Of a DNA stretch of 33,465 bases, positions 25,958-33,465 are shown piece by piece. Under the pieces are notes generated by a model that made no database searches, had not been told where the DNA came from, and was given only the letters and a program-made list of their open reading frames with translations. The stretch's first letter is position 1. Each line of letters opens with the position of its first letter. This DNA is from JBDNFP01 sp041689775 (GTDB taxonomy: Bacteria > Bacteroidota > Bacteroidia > Cytophagales > Spirosomataceae): NCBI GenBank assembly GCA_041689775.1, contig JBDNFP010000016.1:1-33465 (forward strand). Direction: 5' to 3'. The position numbers were made by a program, and so were the translations under genes.

Positions 25958-27343
25958 ATGAATGTATTAAATGAAGTAAAACAAAACCCGAGTTTATCGG
26001 CCGTGCCCGAGTCGCAGTTGCAGTGGTTTGCCGAGAGTTCGAAGTTAGTTGTAATTGAAGAGGGAGACCATCTATATCAAAACGGAGACCCGGTTGATAA
26101 TCTTTGGGTAATCCTCGAAGGCCGTCTTCGGATGTTTGTCAACCGCAATAACCAACACCGCGAACTAGGGTTTAATGAGCAAGGGTATATTGGTGGATTA
26201 TTGCCGTACTCCCGCCTTAAAACCGCCGTGGCCAGTGCCATTGCCCTCGAAAAAACGACGCTCTTGTGCCTACACCGCGCTCAGTTTCAGGAAATGATTG
26301 CTACGCAACAGGATTTGGTGGCTTGCTTCGTACACCTGATGCTCGACCGCACCCGTGACTTCACCAAGCTTGACCAGCAAAATGAAAAAATGATATCGCT
26401 GGGTAAGCTGTCTGCGGGATTGGCTCACGAGCTAAACAACCCCGCCTCCGCGGTGGTACGTTCGGCCTCGGCCCTCAAAAAGCACCTGAGTTTCGAATCT
26501 GATAAGTTTAAGAAAGTCATCTCCTTGCGAATAACGGATGAGCAGGTAGATCGGGTGAACGAAATCTTGGGGGAGATCCTGCAACGACAGTCCCAGAAAG
26601 AGCTAAGTATGATGGAGAAATCTAACATGGAAGACGAGCTCGCCGACTGGCTGGACGACCGGGACGTGGATAACAGTTTTGAGTTGGCTGAATCGTATGC
26701 GGAGTTTCACATGACTACCGATGATCTGGATAAAATTGAAGAACAGGCGGCTGCTCCTGGCCTTTCGACCGTACTGGAATGGCTCAACAGTGTACTAACG
26801 ACGGAGAAAATGGTAGCCGAGATCGGGGAAGCCTCCGAGCGGATCGGTAATCTGGTTAAGTCGGTCAAAGAGTACTCACACATGGATGGCGGAGCCGATA
26901 AGAAGAAGATGCCTCTGCGTGATGGCGTGGAAAGTACCCTCCGTATACTTCAGCATAAAATCAGAGGAAAGAATATCAATGTGAGCCTAAAAATGCCCGA
27001 TAGCTTACCTCTGGTAAATATTAGTCCGGGCGAAATGAATCAGGTCTGGACTAACCTAATCGATAATGCGATTGATGCGCTGCCCGAGCATGGTAACATT
27101 CAGATTGAGTCTGAGCGGGATCGCGAGTTTGTGATCACAAGAGTAATTGATAATGGCTCCGGGATTCCCAAGGATGTACTGGACCAAATCTTCGATCCGT
27201 TTTTTACCACTAAAGAAATTGGTAAGGGGACCGGTCTAGGCCTTGAAATAGCGCACAACATCGTGAAAAGGCACCGGGGACAGATTAAGGTTACCTCCGA
27301 GCCCGGCCGCACCGAATTTAACGTTTGCCTGCCGATTGAGTAG
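25958..27343 (+). CDS. Soluble sensor histidine kinase with cyclic-nucleotide-binding-like domain
   Basis: The 461-residue protein has no membrane helix. Residues 1-135 form a CNMP-type beta roll (LVVIEEGDHLYQNGDPVDNL), but the phosphate-binding cassette is non-canonical: GYIGGLLPYSRLKTAVASAI lacks the GE(L/I) and RTA/RTS pattern of cAMP sites. His157 in LSAGLAHELNNPASAV is the phosphoacceptor. The dimerisation region is unusually long: about 110 mostly helical residues (about 178-290) lie before the second conserved helix (RIGNLVKSVKEYSHMD). The ATPase domain has Asn367/Asn370 (NLIDNAIDALP), DNGSGIP, FDPFFTTKEIGKGTGLGL. A fusion protein with a receiver domain lies 166 bp downstream and is the natural phosphate acceptor. 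Confidence 0.92.
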   Translation: MNVLNEVKQNPSLSAVPESQLQWFAESSKLVVIEEGDHLYQNGDPVDNLWVILEGRLRMFVNRNNQHRELGFNEQGYIGGLLPYSRLKTAVASAIALEKTTLLCLHRAQFQEMIATQQDLVACFVHLMLDRTRDFTKLDQQNEKMISLGKLSAGLAHELNNPASAVVRSASALKKHLSFESDKFKKVISLRITDEQVDRVNEILGEILQRQSQKELSMMEKSNMEDELADWLDDRDVDNSFELAESYAEFHMTTDDLDKIEEQAAAPGLSTVLEWLNSVLTTEKMVAEIGEASERIGNLVKSVKEYSHMDGGADKKKMPLRDGVESTLRILQHKIRGKNINVSLKMPDSLPLVNISPGEMNQVWTNLIDNAIDALPEHGNIQIESERDREFVITRVIDNGSGIPKDVLDQIFDPFFTTKEIGKGTGLGLEIAHNIVKRHRGQIKVTSEPGRTEFNVCLPIE

Positions 27344-27509
27344 GTATTCAGGCAGCCATTGAAAAGGATCAAAATCCAACTATTCAAAAGCCAGAATCGA
27401 CAGTTTGCAATCAATTCTACATGTACCATTAACCGAATAGGTACCTTAGAGAATCCTTGGAACGCCCGGGTACGTATACTTCCGAAATTGAAATTGATCA
27501 AATAACTAC

Positions 27510-29171
27510 ATGAAACAACCTATTATTCTGGCCGTAGACGACGACCCGCAGGTACTAAGGGCGCTGACGAGAGATCTGCGTTCAGTGTATCGAAAAGAAT
27601 ACAAAATCATGAGTACCCACTCGGCCCAAGAGGCCTTGTCGGCGTTGAAAGACCTAAAACAAAAAAACGAAACCGTAGCGCTGTTTGTCTCGGATCAACG
27701 CATGCCCAAAATGCTGGGCGTAGACTACCTTACGGAGGCGAAGAAGATTTTCCCGGACGCCAAACGGGTACTATTAACAGCCTACTCAGATACAGATGCC
27801 GCCATCAAAGCTATCAATGATGTACAGCTGGATTACTACCTAATGAAGCCCTGGGACCCGCCGGAAGAGAAGATGTACCCCGTATTGAACGACCTCCTCG
27901 AAGACTGGCAGATGAAGCACATTCCAGAGTTCGATGGTATCCGGGTGATTGGATACCAATTTTCGCCCAAATCGCACGAGATTAAAGACTACCTATCGGG
28001 AAACCTGTATCCCTATAAATGGTACGATCTTGAAAACAGTGAGCGGGCTAAGGAGCTGATAGCGATTAATAATCTGGAAGTTAAGGAAGCCCCCTTTGTC
28101 TTTTTTGAAGATGGTACTTTTTTGGCTGATCCAGACACCAGGCAGATATCCGAAAAGCTGGGGTTGAGCCTCCAAACAACCAATGAACTTTACGATGTAG
28201 TCATTATCGGTGCCGGGCCAGCCGGGTTATCTGCGGCAGTATACGGTGGGTCAGAAGGTCTGAAAACCTTATTGATCGAAAAGAGAGCACCCGGTGGACA
28301 AGCTGGTACCAGCTCACGGATTGAAAACTATCTGGGCTTTCCTTCGGGGCTGAGTGGTGCGGAGCTGTCGCGCCGGGCTATCACGCAGGCAACCCGTTTC
28401 GGAGTTGATTTCCTGTCGCCAGAAGAAGTGATGAAGATTGAGATAAAAGATGACTATAAGATTCTGACGCTCGTAAACGGAAATATCATTAATACCAAAA
28501 GTATTGTCATTACTACGGGTGTTAACTACCGGAAATTGGAAACCAAAGGAGTAGGCGACTTTACGGGAGCCGGAGTATACTATGGCGCGGCTACTACCGA
28601 AGCCAATTCTTGCCGCGACCGTGAGGTGTACGTGGTTGGAGGCGGTAATTCGGCTGGTCAGGGAGCGATGTATCTTTCTCAATTTGCAAAGAATGTGTAT
28701 ATTATGGTCAGGAAACCCGATCTGTCGGCTACGATGTCACAATATCTGATCGATCAGATTGACTCTACTCCTAACATCCATCTGATGTCTTTTTCGGAAA
28801 TTGTGGAGGCAAAAGGCGATGGGCATTTGCAAGAGTTAATTATACAAGATCTGAACACCGATGCTGAAAAATCGGTACCTGCCGACGCACTGTTTATCTT
28901 TATTGGTGCAAAGCCTTATACCGACTGGATTCAGACCGATATGCTTAAAGATGGGCGCGGCTTTATAGAAACCGGTCGTGGATTGTTTCAATACAACAAC
29001 TTTAAGAAAGTATGGAAGAAGCAGCGTGAACCCTACATGTTGGAAACCTGTATTCCTGGTATTTTTGCAGCCGGCGACGTGCGAGCGACGGCCATGAACC
29101 GGGTTGCCTCAGCGGTAGGAGAAGGAGCTATGGCGATTAGTTTTGTGCACAAGTACCTAGCCGAAATGTAA
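27510..29171 (+). CDS. Fused response regulator / glutaredoxin-like / thioredoxin-reductase-like flavoprotein
   Basis: The 553-residue protein has three domains. A receiver domain (1-135) has the acidic pocket Asp10-12, phosphoacceptor Asp62 (SDQRMP), Thr90 and Lys113 (MKPWDPP). A glutaredoxin/thioredoxin-like domain (about 142-222) keeps the cis-proline motif (EAPFVFFEDG), but SPKS (152-155) occupies the CxxC place. A thioredoxin-reductase-like domain (228-553) has FAD GAGPAG (234-239), NAD(P) GGGNSAGQ (377-384) and the second FAD motif FAAGDVRA. Where thioredoxin reductase has CATC, this protein reads GAATTEANSC, so the redox disulfide is absent. It is therefore unlikely to reduce thioredoxin in the classical way. 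Automatic pipelines tend to name the family a response regulator/thioredoxin-disulfide reductase fusion. A partner kinase precedes it and a zinc finger gene follows 20 bp later. Confidence 0.9.
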   Translation: MKQPIILAVDDDPQVLRALTRDLRSVYRKEYKIMSTHSAQEALSALKDLKQKNETVALFVSDQRMPKMLGVDYLTEAKKIFPDAKRVLLTAYSDTDAAIKAINDVQLDYYLMKPWDPPEEKMYPVLNDLLEDWQMKHIPEFDGIRVIGYQFSPKSHEIKDYLSGNLYPYKWYDLENSERAKELIAINNLEVKEAPFVFFEDGTFLADPDTRQISEKLGLSLQTTNELYDVVIIGAGPAGLSAAVYGGSEGLKTLLIEKRAPGGQAGTSSRIENYLGFPSGLSGAELSRRAITQATRFGVDFLSPEEVMKIEIKDDYKILTLVNGNIINTKSIVITTGVNYRKLETKGVGDFTGAGVYYGAATTEANSCRDREVYVVGGGNSAGQGAMYLSQFAKNVYIMVRKPDLSATMSQYLIDQIDSTPNIHLMSFSEIVEAKGDGHLQELIIQDLNTDAEKSVPADALFIFIGAKPYTDWIQTDMLKDGRGFIETGRGLFQYNNFKKVWKKQREPYMLETCIPGIFAAGDVRATAMNRVASAVGEGAMAISFVHKYLAEM

Positions 29172-29191
29172 GTATCCAAAATTCAATAACT

Positions 29192-29461
29192 ATGAGTGGT
29201 TCCATCTGCAAGCATATTTCTGAAATAAAGGAAGTCAAAACGGCTGTTGCTTACCAATGTGAGGAGTGTGTAAAAAAGGGTGGGCAGTGGCTGCACCTAC
29301 GCACCTGTCAGACCTGTGGCGCTACGTTTTGTTGTGATTCGTCACCCGCCCGCCACGCTACGGCTCATTTCCACGCTACCGGGCATGCCGTAGTCGCCTC
29401 GGCCGAGCCCGGAGAGCAATGGTTGTGGTGTTACGAAGATGAGCAGTTTGTGGAGTATTAG
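29192..29461 (+). CDS. Stand-alone UBP-type zinc finger protein
   Basis: The 89-residue protein is essentially one UBP-type zinc finger, the module that in eukaryotic deubiquitinases such as USP5 grips the free C-terminal Gly-Gly of ubiquitin. Visible metal-binding residues are Cys6 and His8, Cys23/Cys26 (CEEC), Cys39/Cys42 (CQTC), Cys47, and histidines around 55-65 (RHATAHFHATGHAVV), followed by the conserved WLWCYEDEQF. No ubiquitin-like protein or peptidase is encoded nearby. The gene starts 20 bp after the flavoprotein, and the same pairing occurs, to my recollection, in many bacteria. It may bind the C-terminus of a partner protein or act as an adaptor for the flavoprotein. Function is unknown. 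Confidence 0.9.
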   Translation: MSGSICKHISEIKEVKTAVAYQCEECVKKGGQWLHLRTCQTCGATFCCDSSPARHATAHFHATGHAVVASAEPGEQWLWCYEDEQFVEY

Positions 29462-29513
29462 TAAAACTACTAGCACACCACTTCAAAAAACAGTTAACGA
29501 TTAATATTACCAA

Positions 29514-30440
29514 ATGATTATTTACGAAACCAACAAGCATTTTTTAGGAGATATTCGCCACCTGACCAAGAGTTGGACGATGCAGAAAATGCTTCGTAGT
29601 ACCCTAGCAGTTACCATTCTTACTACTATCTTTTGTGTGGTGGTAGAAGAGTTTATTCCGCAAGAAATCCATGCTCCGTCTACTATTTTCTCATTGCTGG
29701 GTATTGTGCTTAGTGTACTATTGGTATTCAGGACTAATTCGGCCTACGATCGCTGGTGGGAAGGCCGTAAGCAGTGGGGTGCATTGGTAAACCACTGCCG
29801 TAACATGGCCGTTACGGCCCATACCATCTTTCCAGAAGGTGATCAGAAAAGCCGCTACGAGATGGCTACCATGATCTCCAACTTTTGTATTGCCCTCAAA
29901 GAGCACCTGAGACAAGGTACCAAGGTAGAGGAACTAATTCACCTGAGTGCGCAAGAAAAGGAGCAATACAGCCAACGTAAGCACATTCCTAACTACATCT
30001 CAACGCTCATTCATCAGAAAGTGCAGGTAGTGTATCGCAGTGGTGCCATTAGCGGTGCTGATATCCGAAACATAAAGCCGCATCTGCAAGCTTTGCTCGA
30101 TATCTCAGGGGCTTGCGAGCGTATCAAAAAGACTCCGATCCCTTTTTCATACAGTGTGTACATCAAGCTGTTGATTCTTACCTACTCGCTGATGCTACCC
30201 TTCGGTTTAATCAAAGATTTTGGCTACTTCACAATTCCGTTGGTTACGTTCATATTCTTTACTTTCATTGGTGTTGAAATGATGGGTAGCGAAATTGAGG
30301 ACCCCTTCGGACTGGACTGTAATGATCTGCCCACGGGCGATATAGCCAACACTATCAAGACGAACGTATTCGAAATTCTGGAAGTAGAATTAGAAAAGCA
30401 ACCCGTAGAAGAAAGACACCTCTACGACAAGGTGTTCTGA
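29514..30440 (+). CDS. Bestrophin-family ion channel (UPF0187)
   Basis: The 308-residue membrane protein matches bacterial bestrophin homologues, pentameric channels for chloride, bicarbonate or cations depending on the member. The diagnostic segments are FRTNSAYDRWWEGRKQWGAL after the second hydrophobic stretch and EIEDPFGLDCNDLP near the C-terminus. Hydrophobic segments are at about 28-48 (LAVTILTTIFCVVVEEF), 55-75 (IFSLLGIVLSVLLVF) and 215-255 (LLILTYSLMLPFG, FTIPLVTFIFFTFIGVEMMG). It begins 52 bp after the zinc finger gene and could be co-transcribed with it. Carbonic anhydrase follows 175 bp downstream, which hints at bicarbonate, although ion selectivity cannot be read from sequence. 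Confidence 0.92.
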   Translation: MIIYETNKHFLGDIRHLTKSWTMQKMLRSTLAVTILTTIFCVVVEEFIPQEIHAPSTIFSLLGIVLSVLLVFRTNSAYDRWWEGRKQWGALVNHCRNMAVTAHTIFPEGDQKSRYEMATMISNFCIALKEHLRQGTKVEELIHLSAQEKEQYSQRKHIPNYISTLIHQKVQVVYRSGAISGADIRNIKPHLQALLDISGACERIKKTPIPFSYSVYIKLLILTYSLMLPFGLIKDFGYFTIPLVTFIFFTFIGVEMMGSEIEDPFGLDCNDLPTGDIANTIKTNVFEILEVELEKQPVEERHLYDKVF

Positions 30441-30615
30441 TGCCGCTATGAGCCTATATTACTATATCTAAACTATTATTTTAAGTAGTCGGGCTTATTT
30501 ATTAATACAACTTAAAACATTCAAATTACTGACTTTCAGATAAATATAATAATTTTACTCTATCTCTAATATTGTTCTACTACTTAACTAGTTCAAACTT
30601 TACTTTACAAAACGT

Positions 30616-31263
30616 ATGAAAAATGAGATTATGGAGCTCCTGAGTAATAATCAGGAGTGGGTGGCAGAAAAATTGGAAGCCGACCCAGATTTTTTTAATA
30701 AAGGCGCCGCCGGGCAGCATCCTAAATATCTCTGGATCGGCTGCTCCGATAGCCGGGTTCCACCCGATGAGATTACGAAGACATCACCCGGTGAAATATT
30801 CGTACACCGGAATATTGCTAATCTGGTAGTACAGACTGATATGAACATGCTAAGCGTGCTGCAATACGCCGTGGACGTACTCAAAGTAGAGCACGTCATT
30901 GTGTGCGGGCATTACGGATGTGGAGGAGTTAATGCAGCAATGGGTACCCATCAGTATGGGTTGATTGATAACTGGATCAGGCAGATTAAGGATACGCAGA
31001 ATTACTACTGGAAGCAGCTTGGCGAACTGGACGAAGCCGCGCGCTTTGACCGCCTGGTCGAGTTGAGCGTTATTGAGCAGGTCTATAACCTCGGTAAGAC
31101 CAATACCATTCAAAACGCATGGAAGGAAGGAAACCGCCCCAAACTACATGGTTGGGTCTATGATATCAAGACTGGCTTTATCAAACAGCAGACTTCTATG
31201 ATCAACAACGAAGAGACTTTAAAAGAGGTATGTAAATTTGAAATGGGCCTCATTGGGCAGTAG
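30616..31263 (+). CDS. Beta-class carbonic anhydrase
   Basis: This zinc enzyme interconverts CO2 and bicarbonate in the cytoplasm. The 215-residue protein has the beta-class set: Cys43 with the Asp45-Arg47 dyad (GCSDSRVPPDEI), and His99/Cys102 (CGHYGCGGV), giving the Cys2-His zinc site. EIFVHRNIANLV is the conserved substrate-pocket strand. Length and motifs indicate an intact enzyme. It follows the bestrophin gene on the same strand. The 175-bp AT-rich gap between them (30441-30615) contains no further gene, and I see no clear promoter or terminator in it. Confidence 0.96.
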   Translation: MKNEIMELLSNNQEWVAEKLEADPDFFNKGAAGQHPKYLWIGCSDSRVPPDEITKTSPGEIFVHRNIANLVVQTDMNMLSVLQYAVDVLKVEHVIVCGHYGCGGVNAAMGTHQYGLIDNWIRQIKDTQNYYWKQLGELDEAARFDRLVELSVIEQVYNLGKTNTIQNAWKEGNRPKLHGWVYDIKTGFIKQQTSMINNEETLKEVCKFEMGLIGQ

Positions 31264-31322
31264 CTTGTACTTATACTAATTCTAAATATCATGTAAGCCG
31301 GAAAGACCTAAAACTAATTTTT

Positions 31323-31330
31323 TACTTTTG
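31323..31330 (+). promoter_or_regulatory. Candidate -7 box upstream of the small metal-associated gene
   Basis: TACTTTTG is an exact TAnnTTTG match and ends 38 nt before the start codon at 31368, the same distance as the purQ box. No clear -33 TTG is present. Confidence 0.35.
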
Positions 31331-31367
31331 GTGTAGTGAAAGTATACTCATTCACAAAACCATTAGA

Positions 31368-31754
31368 ATGAAGCGCTTGTTAGCTTATTTTCTCAGCGTT
31401 AACCTACTAATCGGCAGTTTTCTGCCCGATGGGGGCTTGTGTGAACTAGCTAAACTTCCGGATTTAATCCGCCACTATGAGCTTCATTTGCAGAAAAGTA
31501 ACGGAGAAATTAGTTTCCTGACGTTCCTATCCATGCATTACGCAGCGGGTTCTGAGCACGTCAACACGGAAGATCACAGTGCTCTGCCTTCGCTGCACTT
31601 GCACGCGGTGGTGGCTATTTTTGTTCCTGCGTGGGTCTCAGTACTTTTCGGTAGTCCTAAAACCTTGGACCTTTCCGGCTTAAAAAACTTCTTCTGGAGC
31701 AACCTTTATTCGTTTCAGTTTCAATCCATTCTTCTCAATCCCCCCAAGGTATAG
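31368..31754 (+). CDS. Small exported His-containing protein preceding an RND metal pump
   Basis: I do not recognise a named family. The 128-residue protein begins with a hydrophobic segment (LLAYFLSVNLLIGSFLP) that could be a signal or membrane anchor. The middle is rich in His and aromatic residues: LIRHYELHLQK, FLSMHYAAGSEHVNTEDHSA and LHLHAVVAI, a pattern that could bind a transition metal. A second hydrophobic stretch follows (VVAIFVPAWVSVLFG). Proteins with this LPDLIRHYELH...FLTFLSMHYA layout occur, to my recollection, upstream of CzcA/CusA genes in other Bacteroidota. It lies 150 bp before the pump gene and is probably part of the same response. A metal-binding or assembly role is inference. 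Confidence 0.6.
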   Translation: MKRLLAYFLSVNLLIGSFLPDGGLCELAKLPDLIRHYELHLQKSNGEISFLTFLSMHYAAGSEHVNTEDHSALPSLHLHAVVAIFVPAWVSVLFGSPKTLDLSGLKNFFWSNLYSFQFQSILLNPPKV

Positions 31755-31904
31755 AGGCATCGGGTCAACATACTTCGGTGTTTATCTCTTTCTGACGTTT
31801 CTATCGTCTTTAATAATGACGCACCCGTCACTATTACTCTATACAGGTACTTTCGGTGACTGTCTGCAATACACGCAGCTGGTTGCCGGTAATAGATTCT
31901 ATAC

Positions 31905-33465
31905 ATGTCTTTTGATTCAATAATCCGATTCAGTATTCGGAACAAGCTCATCATTGGCCTGCTGGTGCTGGGCCTGATCGGTTGGGGAAGCTACGCGCTT
32001 TCTCAGCTACCCGTTGATGCCGTTCCCGACATCACTACCAATCAGGTAGTGGTCCTCACGCAATCTCCCGCCTTGGCGGCGCAGGAAGTAGAGCAGTATA
32101 TTACCACCCCCATTGAACTTAGCCTTGCCAACGTGCAGGGAGTTGCCGAAATCCGGTCGGTATCACGCCTTGGCTTATCCGTCATTACGGTAGTTTTTAA
32201 CGACGAGGTCGAAATTTTGCGAGCCCGCCAGTTGGTGGGTGAACAGATCACTCAGGCGGCACAAAATATTCCCGCCGAATTTGGCGTTCCGTATCTCGCT
32301 CCCATTACGACGGGCTTGGGTGAGATTTATCAATATACCCTTGTGCCGCAGTCGGGCTACGAAAATCGTTACGACCTGACTGAATTACGCACTATGCAGG
32401 ACTGGATTGTAAAACGGCAATTGGCCGGTATTCCGGGCGTAGTGGAGGTTAGTAGCTTTGGCGGTAAAGTAAAACAGTATGAAGTAAGCGTCAACCCCGA
32501 ACGGCTGCGTGCCGCGGGTGTGACAGTTGCTAATGTATTCATGGCGTTGCAGAATAACAACAGCAACACGGGCGGTAGCTATATCGAGAAGAGTAGTCAG
32601 GCGTATTTTATCCGGGGCGAGGGTACCGTTAAATCGCTGGAAGATATTGGTACTATCGTGGTCAAGAATGTCGGAGGAATACCGTTGCTGATTCGAAACG
32701 TAGCCGAGGTGAAGTTCGGCTCGGCGGTACGCTACGGTGCCATGACGCGCGACGGAGAAAGTGAGGCCGTTGGGGCCGTGGTTCTAATGCTGAAAGGGGC
32801 TGATGCCGAACGAACCATTAAATTAGTGAAGGAACGGGTAACCCGCATTCAGAAGAGTCTGCCCGAAGGAGTTCGCATTGTGCCATTTATTGATCGCACT
32901 AAGCTGATCGACCGAGCCATCAAAACGGTTCGGAATAACCTGCTGGAGGGAGGCTTAATCGTTATATTTGTGCTGGTATTGCTGTTGGGTAACTGGCGGG
33001 CGGGCCTGATTGTGGCCTCGGTCATTCCGTTAGCGATGCTGTTTACTTTCGGTATGATGAATGCCTTTGGAGTATCGGCCAACCTTATGAGCTTGGGGGC
33101 TATTGACTTTGGTTTGGTGGTCGATGGCTCGGTGATTGTGGTGGAAGGAGTACTACATTTCCTAAATGGACACTGGAAAACGGGGGACCGGCTTACGCAA
33201 GCCCAAATGGACGATACCGTGGAGTCGCAGGCTTCGCGGATTTTGAAATCAGCCGTTTTTGGTCAGGTTATTATTCTGATCGTGTACGTGCCTATTCTTT
33301 CGCTTTCGGGCATTGAGGGCAAAATGTTCCAGCCGATGGCGCTTACGGTGAGCTTCGCCATTATTGGGGCTCTGTTTTTATCGCTTACCTACGTACCAGC
33401 GGCCTCGGCTTTGTTTCTGAAAAAGAAAATCAACAACGAGAAAAACTTCTCGGATCGCTTGGTAA
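31905..33465 (+). CDS. CusA/CzcA-family heavy-metal efflux RND transporter (3' end outside window)
   Basis: This is the inner-membrane proton-driven pump of a tripartite heavy-metal efflux system. From the ATG at 31905, 520 codons are open up to the window edge; full-length members exceed 1,000 residues, so about half is missing. A first membrane helix (about 12-33, NKLIIGLLVLGLIGWGSYAL) leads into PVDAVPDITTNQV and the periplasmic porter domain. TM2 onward (about 340-420) includes GAIDFGLVVDGSVIVVE, with the family's proton-relay aspartates near 401 and 407. Metal specificity (Cu/Ag versus Zn/Co/Cd) is not decided by what is visible. The adaptor and outer membrane channel genes are expected to the right. 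Confidence 0.93.
   Translation, partial: MSFDSIIRFSIRNKLIIGLLVLGLIGWGSYALSQLPVDAVPDITTNQVVVLTQSPALAAQEVEQYITTPIELSLANVQGVAEIRSVSRLGLSVITVVFNDEVEILRARQLVGEQITQAAQNIPAEFGVPYLAPITTGLGEIYQYTLVPQSGYENRYDLTELRTMQDWIVKRQLAGIPGVVEVSSFGGKVKQYEVSVNPERLRAAGVTVANVFMALQNNNSNTGGSYIEKSSQAYFIRGEGTVKSLEDIGTIVVKNVGGIPLLIRNVAEVKFGSAVRYGAMTRDGESEAVGAVVLMLKGADAERTIKLVKERVTRIQKSLPEGVRIVPFIDRTKLIDRAIKTVRNNLLEGGLIVIFVLVLLLGNWRAGLIVASVIPLAMLFTFGMMNAFGVSANLMSLGAIDFGLVVDGSVIVVEGVLHFLNGHWKTGDRLTQAQMDDTVESQASRILKSAVFGQVIILIVYVPILSLSGIEGKMFQPMALTVSFAIIGALFLSLTYVPAASALFLKKKINNEKNFSDRLV

Noticed and set aside
27344..27509. Possible small gene between the kinase and the flavoprotein
   Set aside because: No frame with a plausible start and length fits the 166 bp; the antisense frame covering it runs into the kinase gene.

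Overview
The window reads as a chromosomal segment of a free-living, aerobic member of the Bacteroidota, probably a Cytophagales-type bacterium. The assignment rests on gene content and is an inference: a carboxypeptidase-regulatory-domain outer membrane receptor, DUF5777 and YceI proteins, a lipidated TamA homologue beside a very long TamB, LolA next to FtsK, a sigma factor overlapping a membrane-anchored beta-barrel protein, and candidate -7 boxes of the TAnnTTTG type. By eye the base composition is in the mid-to-high 40s percent GC. I saw no rRNA, tRNA, CRISPR array, insertion sequence or phage gene.

Layout. 1-5915 is housekeeping: purQ (+), then on the minus strand msrB, pyrD, ftsK and lolA. 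5916-6243 is an AT-rich divergent control region. 6244-8679 is a TonB-receptor-like outer membrane protein, separated from a convergent cystathionine beta-synthase (8758-10131, -) by a perfect 16-bp hairpin. 10396-18652 is an envelope-biogenesis block: a LolA-like secreted protein, TamB, and a TamA-like lipoprotein overlapping TamB by 4 bp. 18683-19909 (-) carries a glycerophosphodiesterase-like exported protein and methylmalonyl-CoA epimerase.

From 20114 to the right edge every gene is on the plus strand and the theme is redox, signalling and ions. It begins with a sigma factor overlapping a protein that joins a cytoplasmic tail, one inner-membrane helix and an outer-membrane-type barrel. 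Then come a Rieske lipoprotein, a DUF5777 barrel and a YceI protein in a tight cluster, followed by a hemerythrin-like protein and a PepSY gene broken by a frameshift and an amber stop. Next is a module of a histidine kinase with a cyclic-nucleotide-binding-like sensor domain, a response-regulator/glutaredoxin-like/thioredoxin-reductase-like fusion whose redox cysteines are missing, and a small UBP-type zinc finger protein. Bestrophin and beta-carbonic anhydrase follow. Last are a small His-containing exported protein and the first 520 codons of a CzcA/CusA heavy-metal efflux pump, cut by the window edge.

The best candidate for an incompletely described system is 25958-29461 (kinase, REC-Grx-TrxR fusion, ZnF-UBP). 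The fusion looks like a flavoprotein response output rather than a working thioredoxin reductase. The Rieske/DUF5777/YceI cluster and the sigma/barrel pair come next.
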